From assembly GCA_937863195.1 (NCBI GenBank), contig CALMET010000152.1, positions 1 through 6,796 on the forward strand: a DNA stretch of 6,796 nt, read 5' to 3'. Source of the stretch: an uncultured bacterium (GTDB taxonomy: Bacteria; Patescibacteria; ABY1; SG8-24; 2-12-FULL-60-25). A program made the position numbers and the translations under genes. Positions 1 to 5,257 of this stretch are shown piece by piece; position 1 is the stretch's first letter, and each line of letters opens with the position of its first letter. A model generated the notes under the pieces. It was not told the origin of the DNA. It made no database searches and saw only the letters and a list, made by a program, of their open reading frames with translations.

Positions 1-1
1 G

Positions 2-799
2 CTTGGCTTTGGCTTTAGAGCCGGTATGTTGGGGATGTTGCATCTTGAAATCGTGCAAGAACGCCTATCACGTGAATTCAATATGGACGTGGTTATCACG
101 ACGCCATCCGTAGGTTATGAAATCACCAAAACCGATGGTACCGAAATGCTCGTTAAATCTCCGGCAGAGTTTTTAGATCGTTCGCGTATTCAAGAAACCC
201 GCGAGCCATGGGTAAAAGTCGATATTCTTTGTCCAAAAGACTATATGGGCAATGTCATGGCACTCGTCCAAGACCGTCGAGGTCTGTATAAGAACACGCA
301 GTATCTTGATGTGACGCGTGCGCTTTTGTCGTATGAAATCCCACTCGCTTCAGTGATTGTGGATTTTCATGACAAATTAAAAGGTGTTACGGCCGGGTAT
401 GCTTCGATGAACTACGAATTCATGGACTATCGCGCTTCTGAAATCGTGCGTCTCGATATTCATGTCGCCGAAGAACCCTCTGAAGCCCTCGCGACGCTTT
501 TGCATGAAAGCGAAGCCTATCGCCGTGGCAAAGAAATCGTCGAAGTCCTTAAAGAAGAATTGCCTCGCGCTCAATTCGCCATCAAGTTGCAAGCCTGCGT
601 TGGTGCAAAGATTATTGCCTCAGAACGCATCGCTCCATTTCGCAAAGATGTGACGGGGGGTCTCTATGGAGGTGATGCGACACGCAAGATGAAAGTCCTT
701 GAAAAACAGAAGAAGGGTAAAAAGCGTATGCTTGAGCATAGCAAGGGCACGGTTGAGATCCCGCCGGACACCTTTATCAAAGTACTACGAAGAGGGTAG
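2..799 (+). CDS. lepA: Elongation factor 4 (LepA), C-terminal part, 5' end missing
   Basis: This is the last 265 codons of LepA/EF4, a ribosome-associated translational GTPase of the cytoplasm that acts on stalled or mis-translocated ribosomes. The frame is open from base 2, so the gene begins outside the window; LepA is normally about 600 residues, and the GTPase domain is missing here. The visible part starts in the family signature LGFGFRAGMLGMLHLEIVQE (family form [20 protein letters not shown]). It continues with the EF-G domain V-like segment around EPWVKVDILCPKDYMGNVM and DRRG. It ends with the LepA-specific C-terminal domain, with KIIASERI, FRKDVTGGLYGGDATRK, LEKQKKGKKRM and VEIPPDTFIKVL. 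The C-terminus is complete. Its TAG stop lies inside a -10-like hexamer (TAGAAT, 797-802) that probably serves the next small gene. The identification is from family motifs and is very secure. Confidence 0.97.
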   Translation, partial: LGFGFRAGMLGMLHLEIVQERLSREFNMDVVITTPSVGYEITKTDGTEMLVKSPAEFLDRSRIQETREPWVKVDILCPKDYMGNVMALVQDRRGLYKNTQYLDVTRALLSYEIPLASVIVDFHDKLKGVTAGYASMNYEFMDYRASEIVRLDIHVAEEPSEALATLLHESEAYRRGKEIVEVLKEELPRAQFAIKLQACVGAKIIASERIAPFRKDVTGGLYGGDATRKMKVLEKQKKGKKRMLEHSKGTVEIPPDTFIKVLRRG

Positions 800-802
800 A
801 AT
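774..802 (+). promoter_or_regulatory. Probable sigma70-type promoter for the 36-residue membrane protein
   Basis: TTATCA (774-779) and TAGAAT (797-802) are separated by 17 bp, matching 4/6 and 5/6 of the sigma70 consensus. The element overlaps the end of lepA. The expected transcription start, about 7 bases after the -10, falls at about 809-813, at or just before the ATG at 813. The transcript would therefore be leaderless or nearly so. Confidence 0.5.
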
Positions 803-812
803 CAGTATCAAT

Positions 813-923
813 ATGAATACCAACAATCTCCAAAACCGCCGCCGCGTCGCAATGAAGATCTTCGCCGGCTTCGTCGCCTTTATCACTGTTATGATGATGG
901 TGGCACCGTTTGCGCAGTATTAA
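813..923 (+). CDS. Small single-span membrane protein, 36 residues, unknown function
   Basis: I do not recognise a family. The product is 36 residues. It has a polar, positively charged start (NRRR at residues 8-11, then K15) followed by an uncharged hydrophobic run from about residue 16 to 34 containing VMMMV. By the positive-inside rule it would sit with its N-terminus in the cytoplasm and span the membrane once. It has no signal-peptidase-like site, so a membrane peptide is likelier than a secreted one. The frame is open further upstream (from 699 with a non-standard start), but that part runs inside lepA. The ATG at 813 lies 13 bases after the lepA stop, follows a good -10 element and has no close Shine-Dalgarno sequence. 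A strong terminator starts 23 bases after the stop, consistent with a real transcript end. An alternative start at 852 would give 23 residues. Confidence 0.6.
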   Translation: MNTNNLQNRRRVAMKIFAGFVAFITVMMMVAPFAQY

Positions 924-946
924 ATCGATTGACACTTGAGTAATTC

Positions 947-972
947 AGTGGCACCTTAGAGGTGCCACTTTT
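947..972 (+). terminator. Rho-independent terminator after lepA and the 36-residue gene
   Basis: A perfect 9-bp stem (947-955 with 961-969, core GTGGCACC/GGTGCCAC) has a 5-base loop (TTAGA) and runs directly into TTTT at 969-972. This is a canonical intrinsic terminator on the + strand and ends the lepA-side transcript. Confidence 0.9.
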
Positions 973-988
973 CGTTCAAAAAACGAAA
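970..988 (+). repeat. Inverted repeat overlapping the terminator T-tract
   Basis: TTTCGTT (970-976) can pair with AACGAAA (982-988) across a 5-base loop. Its left arm uses the T-tract of the preceding terminator, and its right arm ends just before the AAGGAG ribosome site (991-996). The two hairpins share bases 969-972 and could compete. A regulatory role is a guess; the pairing itself is directly visible. Confidence 0.35.
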
Positions 989-990
989 GA

Positions 991-1061
991 AAGGAGTGCT
1001 ACAGATGAAACAGGATGGAGTAGACAGCGACTCGATCAGTGACTCAGCCAAGGGCTGGTGA
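991..1061 (+). CDS. 18-codon leader-like ORF with strong Shine-Dalgarno
   Basis: A strong ribosome site, AAGGAG at 991-996, precedes an ATG at 1005 by 8 bases. The frame runs for 18 codons (MKQDGVDSDSISDSAKGW) to TGA at 1059-1061. The peptide is polar, with four Ser and three Asp in residues 7-14, and resembles no leader peptide I know. The stop lies 7 bases before an ATG (1069) of the next ORF in the +1 frame, so translating this ORF would bring ribosomes to that start. Three readings are possible: a leader peptide coupled to the next gene, the true N-terminus of the next gene separated by a frameshift, or a chance ORF beside a real ribosome site. The coding part is 1005-1061; the feature includes the ribosome site. 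I see no convincing promoter just upstream. Confidence 0.4.
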
Positions 1062-1068
1062 ACCATGG

Positions 1069-1251
1069 ATGATCGGTGACATGAACACCCATCAAGAACC
1101 TCAAGCGCCTAACAAGCGCACTCGTGAGTTCACCCTGCAGGCTCAGCTCAACCTGAGCGCCACCGGTGCAGCGCTGGCAAAGCGCAACGAGGACCTCGAT
1201 GAACTCGACCGCATCGCTCGAGGGGAGGATCCTCCCGACAACGAAGACTAG
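1069..1251 (+). CDS. Small acidic hydrophilic protein, 56-60 residues, unknown function
   Basis: No family is recognised. From ATG 1069 the product is 60 residues; from ATG 1081 it is 56; the frame is also open back to a GTG at 1039. It is soluble-looking. The basic, proline-containing N-terminal part (NKRTREF) is followed by a stretch rich in Leu, Ala and Gln that could form a helix, and then an acidic tail (ARGEDPPDNED). Base use differs from its neighbours: 1081-1260 is 60% G+C by my count (108 of 180), and 37 of the 56 codons from 1081 end in G or C. That bias supports a real coding sequence and may mean a different origin from recJ and lepA. The ribosome site at this start is weak (GGTG at 1057-1060); the strong site upstream belongs to the 18-codon ORF, so coupling or a frameshift is plausible. 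A hairpin follows 31 bases after the stop. Confidence 0.5.
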   Translation: MIGDMNTHQEPQAPNKRTREFTLQAQLNLSATGAALAKRNEDLDELDRIARGEDPPDNED

Positions 1252-1282
1252 TGGACGCCAACCGGCGACCCGTCCTGCTGCA

Positions 1283-1304
1283 AACCCCGCCGCCTGGTGG
1301 GGTT
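1283..1304 (+). terminator. Terminator-like hairpin after the small acidic ORF
   Basis: AACCCCGCC (1283-1291) pairs with GGTGGGGTT (1296-1304) over 9 bp including one G-T pair, with a 4-base loop. The following bases are T-rich (ATTGCGTATTTT) but have no clean T-run, so this is a weaker intrinsic terminator than the others here. The next promoter begins two bases downstream. Confidence 0.55.
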
Positions 1305-1305
1305 A

Positions 1306-1333
1306 TTGCGTATTTTGGGTATTTTGTTATAGT
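1306..1333 (+). promoter_or_regulatory. Extended -10 promoter for the tail-anchored protein gene
   Basis: TGTTATAGT at 1325-1333 is an extended -10 (TGn plus TATAGT, 5/6 of consensus). A weak -35, TTGCGT at 1306-1311, lies 16 bp upstream. The predicted transcription start near 1340 gives a leader of about 20 bases that contains GGAGGTG at 1352-1358. The promoter sits immediately after the hairpin at 1283-1304. Confidence 0.65.
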
Positions 1334-1361
1334 CCCGCGGTCACGGACTTTGGAGGTGAAT

Positions 1362-1979
1362 ATGACCTATCGGATCGAAGACGATGCTTCGGTTGATGTG
1401 CGCTATGTTGCGCTACAGACCCAGTTAAAGGCTATGGATGCCGCGCGGTACAAGCTGTTTCTTGACCGATCAACCCTCTTTGCCGACCCCACCCGATATG
1501 GGTTGCCAGATGGCGCTCTCGACGCTCTGCGCTCGGCGGATGACGTCTTTGCACAGTCGCAGCACGCCTATGCAAAAGCGATTCATGCGTTTTTTCAATA
1601 TCGATGCACGTGCGATCCGGTTGTGGATTTTTCACTCTTGGTTGAAAAGTGTTCTGACGCACAAGAGGCGTTCGAGGATGCGTTATCGACTATGATCCCG
1701 TTGGCGAATGCTGCTGCGGCTGAATATCTCGAATACGGGTTTCGATGCTTCGAGCAGATCTCGGATGCCTTCGATTGTGAAGAAACCCAGCTACATAATG
1801 AGGCTCGAGCATTGTCTGCCTATGCAGAAAGCACCCGTTGTTTACAGCGGATGATAAAGGCTTTGCCAAGCCTGCCCGCTGTTTCTGATGCGGGTGATTA
1901 TCAAGCCTCGGTTGGGATCATGATTTTTGTCATCTTGCTCTGTATCGGTGTGAGTCAGTTGCCAAACGTCACCTGGTGA
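1362..1979 (+). CDS. Helical protein with C-terminal membrane anchor, 205 residues, unknown function
   Basis: I do not recognise a family. The start at 1362 is chosen because GGAGGTG (1352-1358) lies just upstream and a good promoter precedes it; the frame stays open back to 1251, but that part overlaps the hairpin and promoter. The first 180 residues are mostly charged and alanine-rich, with a pattern suggesting long helices (for example residues 11-30, 52-78, 98-135 and 142-168), and no signal peptide. Residues about 183-199 (VGIMIFVILLCIGV region) form one hydrophobic segment, followed by only a few residues, so this looks like a tail-anchored membrane protein with its body in the cytoplasm. 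It has seven cysteines (82, 84, 97, 129, 139, 160, 194), including a CTC pair; whether they bind metal is unknown. It forms its own transcription unit between a promoter and a strong terminator. Function cannot be assigned. Confidence 0.75.
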   Translation: MTYRIEDDASVDVRYVALQTQLKAMDAARYKLFLDRSTLFADPTRYGLPDGALDALRSADDVFAQSQHAYAKAIHAFFQYRCTCDPVVDFSLLVEKCSDAQEAFEDALSTMIPLANAAAAEYLEYGFRCFEQISDAFDCEETQLHNEARALSAYAESTRCLQRMIKALPSLPAVSDAGDYQASVGIMIFVILLCIGVSQLPNVTW

Positions 1980-2000
1980 GATTCGCCTGAATTTCACCGC

Positions 2001-2023
2001 CGCCTCCTCCGGGAGGCGTTTTT
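2001..2023 (+). terminator. Rho-independent terminator before recJ
   Basis: CGCCTCC (2001-2007) and GGAGGCG (2012-2018) form a perfect 7-bp GC-rich stem with a 4-base loop, followed by TTTTT at 2019-2023. It lies 22 bases after the stop of the tail-anchored protein gene and closes that single-gene unit. Confidence 0.9.
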
Positions 2024-2024
2024 A

Positions 2025-2053
2025 TTTACTTTTATGTGCACGACCTGCAACAT
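2025..2053 (+). promoter_or_regulatory. Possible weak promoter for recJ
   Basis: Because a terminator ends at 2023 and recJ begins at 2060, a promoter is expected in between. The best fit is TTTACT (2025-2030, 4/6) and CAACAT (2048-2053, only 3/6) with a 17-bp spacer. It would start transcription at about 2060, the ATG itself. The match is weak and rests partly on position. Confidence 0.3.
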
Positions 2054-2059
2054 AGGGCC

Positions 2060-3784
2060 ATGACAAAGCGCTGGCAATTGGCCGAACCTTGCCCTGAAAA
2101 CGTTGCCGAGCAATTAGGCACCGCCCGCATCCCAGCGGCGTTATTGTGGAATCGCGGCGTGCGTACGGCAGAAGAAGCACAGCAATTTCTTGCACCTTCA
2201 TTCGAAGAGCATCTCCATCATCCGAGTGTTTTTAAGGATGCCGTTGAGGCAGTGGCGCGTGTTTTCTCTGCTCTCGAAAAAGGCGAACGGATTACGGTAC
2301 ACGGCGATTATGATGCCGACGGCGTGACAGGTTCGACACTCGTCTTGAATGTCTTGCACGAACTTTCAGCGCGTATGAATACCGACCGTCAATTGATCGA
2401 TTATTATATCCCGCATCGCGACAAAGAAGGATATGGTTTGCAAATGGGCACCGTCCCAAAGCTTGCTGATCGCGGCACCAAACTTTTGATTACGGTAGAC
2501 TGCGGTATTTCTTGCGTCGTTGAAATTGCGGAGGCCAAGAAACAGGGGATCGATACCATCGTTTTAGATCACCACCAATTCGGCGAAACCTTGCCAGACG
2601 GATTATTGATTCATCCGGGTTTGCCGAATGAGACCTATCCGTTTAAGCATCTTGCGGCGGTGGGCGTGTCCTATAAATTTTCTTTGCTCTTGCTTGAAGA
2701 AGCACGCAAACGCGGCTTGGATATCCCTGAAGGTTGGGAAAAATGGTTATTGGATTTGGTGGCGATCGCCACCGTCACCGATATGGTGCCATTGCATGGC
2801 GAGAATCGTGTGCTCGAGACCTTTGGTTTGCGTGTTTTGAATAAGACGCGACGCCCGGGTTTATTAGCCTTGTTTGAAGCGGCGGGATTGCAACCGGGGA
2901 TGATCACTTCAGAATCGGTCGGATTCGCGATTGGCCCGCGCATCAATGCCGCCGGCCGTATGGATCATGCCGAGCTTGCACTTAAGCTTTTGATGGCGGA
3001 GTCGCTTGAGGATGCAAAGATCTATGCCAAAGAATTAGAGCGTTGCAATCGCCTTCGCCAAGACACCACGCGTAGTATGATGGACGAAGCGGATAAAATG
3101 GTTGATACGTCAAAATCGATTATCGTTTTGTCTTCGCCTGATTGGTCGCCGGCGCTTGTAGGTTTGGTAGCTGGTCGTTATCTCGAGTCTACCGGCAAGC
3201 CTGTGATTGCCATCGGTAAACACGGTGATCAGTGGATTGGTTCTGGTCGTTCACCGGCCCATTATGACATCACGGTTGCCGTGCGTGAGGCGGGTGAAGG
3301 GCTACTAACGCGTTCGGGTGGGCACGTGCAGGCTTGTGGTTTTGCCTTGCATAGCGATGACAATGTCCCGCTTTTCACGCAAAAGCTTTATGAGCATGCG
3401 GCGGCAAATTTGAAAGATGAAGATGTGCGCCCTATTTTGAATATTGATATGGAGTTGGATTTATCGAGTGTCTCGATCCCTCTTATCGAAGCGGTAAGTG
3501 ATCTTGAGCCGTTTGGAATGGGTAATGCGGTGCCGATTTTTACAACGAAGCGTTGTTTGGTGATTTCAGCCGATGCGATTGGGCAAAAAAAAGATGTCTT
3601 GCGCATGCAGCTACAAGACCAGAGCGGTGCCAGCAAAAAGGGCGTTGGTTTTAGGTTGGGGACGCGTGTCGCCGAATTCGCTCCCGGTTCTTGGGTAGAT
3701 GTGGCATACTCCCTCTCAGCAAATGAGTGGAATGGCCGCGTTACGGCCGAACTTCGTTTAGTGGATGTAAAACTATGCAATTAA
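2060..3784 (+). CDS. recJ: Single-stranded-DNA-specific 5'-3' exonuclease RecJ
   Basis: RecJ degrades single-stranded DNA from 5' ends in recombination and in base-excision and mismatch repair; it is a cytoplasmic, Mn/Mg-dependent DHH-family enzyme. The product is 574 residues, a normal full length. All core motifs are intact: VHGDYDADGVTGS (residues 80-92), LLITVDCG (142-149), VLDHH (168-172), TVTDMVPLHG (238-247) and GPRINAAGRMDHAE (292-305). The DHHA1 part follows with GLVAGRYLES (368-377), IGSGRSP (393-399) and the GGH motif SGGHVQACGFAL (419-430). The C-terminal OB-fold part begins near LEPFGMGNAVPIF (482-494). Metal ligands inferred by family position are D83, D85, D147, H171 and D241. 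ATG 2060 is chosen because MTKRWQLAEP matches usual RecJ starts; a GTG at 2036 would add eight residues. There is no good Shine-Dalgarno sequence. The gene overlaps the RNase H gene by 10 bp. Confidence 0.97.
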   Translation: MTKRWQLAEPCPENVAEQLGTARIPAALLWNRGVRTAEEAQQFLAPSFEEHLHHPSVFKDAVEAVARVFSALEKGERITVHGDYDADGVTGSTLVLNVLHELSARMNTDRQLIDYYIPHRDKEGYGLQMGTVPKLADRGTKLLITVDCGISCVVEIAEAKKQGIDTIVLDHHQFGETLPDGLLIHPGLPNETYPFKHLAAVGVSYKFSLLLLEEARKRGLDIPEGWEKWLLDLVAIATVTDMVPLHGENRVLETFGLRVLNKTRRPGLLALFEAAGLQPGMITSESVGFAIGPRINAAGRMDHAELALKLLMAESLEDAKIYAKELERCNRLRQDTTRSMMDEADKMVDTSKSIIVLSSPDWSPALVGLVAGRYLESTGKPVIAIGKHGDQWIGSGRSPAHYDITVAVREAGEGLLTRSGGHVQACGFALHSDDNVPLFTQKLYEHAAANLKDEDVRPILNIDMELDLSSVSIPLIEAVSDLEPFGMGNAVPIFTTKRCLVISADAIGQKKDVLRMQLQDQSGASKKGVGFRLGTRVAEFAPGSWVDVAYSLSANEWNGRVTAELRLVDVKLCN

Positions 3785-4200
3785 TCGTTCGAACGGATGG
3801 AGGTGCGCGTGGCAATCCGGGACCAGCGGGTTTTGGAGCCGTTATTGAAGATGCTAGCGGCAAGGTCCTCGAAGAACATGCCGTCTATCTCGGCAAAAAG
3901 ACCAATAACCAGGCTGAATACGCCGGGGCGATTTTTGCCTTGCGCCGTGCTGGTGAACTCGGCGCCACTGAAGTGACGCTCTATTCAGATAGCGAGCTTC
4001 TGATCAAACAGGCGAACGGCGAATATAAGGTCAAACATCCCAATGTCGTGCCGCTTTTTCAAGACTTGTTTCGTGCTGAACGGGTGATTGGCAAGGTCAA
4101 ATACGTCCATGTGCGCCGCGAACAAAATAAGCATGCCGATGCGCTTTCAAACAAAGCCATGGATGAGGGGACGGGGGTTATTAAGCCGGTGGCTGTTTAG
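3775..4200 (+). CDS. rnhA: Ribonuclease HI
   Basis: This enzyme cleaves the RNA strand of RNA-DNA hybrids, removing primers and R-loops in the cytoplasm. The product is 141 residues. The four acidic catalytic residues are visible: D8 in VRTDGGARGNPGPAGFG, E48 in TNNQAEYAG, D72 in LYSDSELLIKQ and D122 in REQNKHADALSN. The C-terminal HADxLSN form and short length fit the compact RNase HI group (as in YpdQ or the RNase H part of Rv2228c) rather than the E. coli enzyme with its longer basic loop. I choose ATG 3775, which places the first strand correctly; an earlier non-standard start at 3727 would add a non-homologous leader inside recJ. The 10-bp overlap with recJ suggests co-transcription and coupled translation. 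I see no strong terminator after it. Confidence 0.95.
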   Translation: MQLIVRTDGGARGNPGPAGFGAVIEDASGKVLEEHAVYLGKKTNNQAEYAGAIFALRRAGELGATEVTLYSDSELLIKQANGEYKVKHPNVVPLFQDLFRAERVIGKVKYVHVRREQNKHADALSNKAMDEGTGVIKPVAV

Positions 4201-4227
4201 GCGAGGTGACGGCTGTCATGGCTGCAC

Positions 4228-4256
4228 AGGTCATGCGTTTTGACCTTTAGAAACGC
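4228..4256 (+). repeat. Overlapping inverted repeats between rnhA and the next gene
   Basis: AGGTCA (4228-4233) pairs with TGACCT (4241-4246), and GCGTTT (4235-4240) pairs with AAACGC (4251-4256). The two stems interlock, so they are alternative folds or a possible pseudoknot. There is no T-run right after, so this is not a standard terminator. The right arm of the first repeat contains the -35 of the next promoter. Confidence 0.3.
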
Positions 4257-4267
4257 TAAATTATCTT
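4240..4267 (+). promoter_or_regulatory. Promoter giving a leaderless start for the anchored secreted protein
   Basis: TTGACC (4240-4245, 5/6 of the -35 consensus) and TATCTT (4262-4267, 4/6 of the -10 consensus) are separated by 16 bp. The expected transcription start is at about 4274, exactly the ATG. No Shine-Dalgarno sequence precedes that ATG, which supports a leaderless transcript. Confidence 0.5.
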
Positions 4268-4273
4268 CATTTT

Positions 4274-5179
4274 ATGAACTCAAACGCCAATCGTCCACTT
4301 TTTATCATTGTCTCTTTAGTCGGTATTGTTGCGATCGCAACGGTTTACTTTACCTTAATGAATTCGGCTGACCATTCCCGTATTCAGAATACCGTCCCTG
4401 GCCAGGACAGCGTCGTTACGACCACCGTGCAAGATGTGGTCAGTACAGGTACCCCGGCGGTTAAGCGCCCATCTTTTGAGGCTTCGTTTGAGTTGGTAAC
4501 CGGTACCTTCACGTTCAAAGTCATGTGTGATGGCAAGCTTTATGATGAAAAAGTTCCTTGTGCAGCGGCGAAGAATTTAGTCGTGGTTCGTGATGAACGT
4601 CCAACAGGTTCTACCTTGGTCGAGGAAAAGACCCTGGCAACCGTCACAACAACAAAGGATGATATGATCGTCTTTAGAGCCTTTGCTGTCCCCGGCGTGG
4701 GCGAAGGCAAGGATATTATCGTTAATTTTTACGCTCAGGATACTCGTAACTTGGGTGTATGTATGACGAACCGTGACATGGCAATTTACGATACGGAGAG
4801 CCCAGGTACCTATAAGGCGTTAAAGAATTATCCTGACTATACCGATTATGGTGTCTGGGCAAATGGTGTTTTGGCTTTTGTGCCAGGCTGTTCTTCAGGT
4901 GCCGGTTATCCGTCAGACTCAGTCATGATTTACAATCCAACGAAAGACCGTGTCGTGACAGTAACTGAAACCAAAGCAGTGCCACCAGGCCTTTGGGACG
5001 ATGCGAAGGGATTTCCGTTTGATATGAGTAGTGACAAGTTGCCTTACTGGTCCGACCTTAAGTGGAATGATGATTTGCTCGCTTTCACCATCAACTTGCA
5101 TCTCGTGAATGACGATCATCGCATTCAGCCTTATGCCTTTGATGCCAGCGGCAAAGACGTAACCGCCGAAGGGTTATAA
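4274..5179 (+). CDS. N-terminally membrane-anchored extracytoplasmic protein, 301 residues, unknown function
   Basis: No family is recognised. Residues 9-28 are a single hydrophobic segment after a short polar start (MNSNANRP), with no lipobox cysteine and no obvious signal-peptidase site, so it is probably an uncleaved anchor with the rest outside the membrane. Residues 30-66 are a Thr/Ser/Val/Pro-rich linker of low complexity. The remainder is beta-rich, with recurring hydrophobic-strand motifs such as MAIYDTE, GVLAFVPG, VMIYNPTKD and DLLAFTINL that resemble beta-propeller (TolB- or Kelch-like) blades; this fold guess is weak. Only four cysteines occur, at 85, 96, 163 and 206, all in the outer part, and could form two disulfides. 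The gene has its own promoter and a strong terminator, so it is a single-gene unit. Its place next to pilM may suggest an envelope role, but adjacency is the only support. Confidence 0.8.
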   Translation: MNSNANRPLFIIVSLVGIVAIATVYFTLMNSADHSRIQNTVPGQDSVVTTTVQDVVSTGTPAVKRPSFEASFELVTGTFTFKVMCDGKLYDEKVPCAAAKNLVVVRDERPTGSTLVEEKTLATVTTTKDDMIVFRAFAVPGVGEGKDIIVNFYAQDTRNLGVCMTNRDMAIYDTESPGTYKALKNYPDYTDYGVWANGVLAFVPGCSSGAGYPSDSVMIYNPTKDRVVTVTETKAVPPGLWDDAKGFPFDMSSDKLPYWSDLKWNDDLLAFTINLHLVNDDHRIQPYAFDASGKDVTAEGL

Positions 5180-5182
5180 ACG

Positions 5183-5212
5183 AACCACCCTCCCTCAGGA
5201 GGGTGGTTTTAT
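5183..5212 (+). terminator. Rho-independent terminator after the anchored secreted protein
   Basis: A perfect 11-bp stem (AACCACCCTCC, 5183-5193, with GGAGGGTGGTT, 5198-5208) has a CTCA loop and is followed by TTTT and ATT. It starts 4 bases after the stop codon and separates this gene from pilM. Confidence 0.93.
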
Positions 5213-5238
5213 TATGTGGGGATAATCTGTTTCAGATG

Positions 5239-5247
5239 TGCTACAAT
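5239..5247 (+). promoter_or_regulatory. Extended -10 element for pilM
   Basis: TGCTACAAT at 5239-5247 is an extended -10 (TGn plus TACAAT, 5/6). No good -35 is visible 16-18 bp upstream. Transcription would begin at about 5254-5258, at or within a few bases of the pilM ATG, so the transcript would have almost no leader. Confidence 0.5.
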
Positions 5248-5257
5248 GAGCCCATCT

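Noticed and set aside
929..934. Perfect TTGACA -35 hexamer
   Set aside because: No -10-like hexamer lies 16-18 bp downstream; that space is the terminator stem.
1251..1361. Upstream extension of the tail-anchored protein frame
   Set aside because: It overlaps a terminator-like hairpin and an extended -10 promoter, while a strong GGAGGTG sits just before the ATG at 1362.
2036..2059. Upstream GTG start adding eight residues to RecJ
   Set aside because: The added residues match nothing in RecJ, have no ribosome site, and MTKRWQLAEP is the usual kind of RecJ start.
2034..2063. Nine-codon ORF (MCTTCNIGP) overlapping the recJ ATG as ATGA
   Set aside because: No ribosome site, very short, and it directly follows a terminator T-tract; likely chance.
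2671..2946. 91-codon minus-strand frame inside recJ
   Set aside because: No start signals or motifs; the recJ frame covers it with conserved residues.
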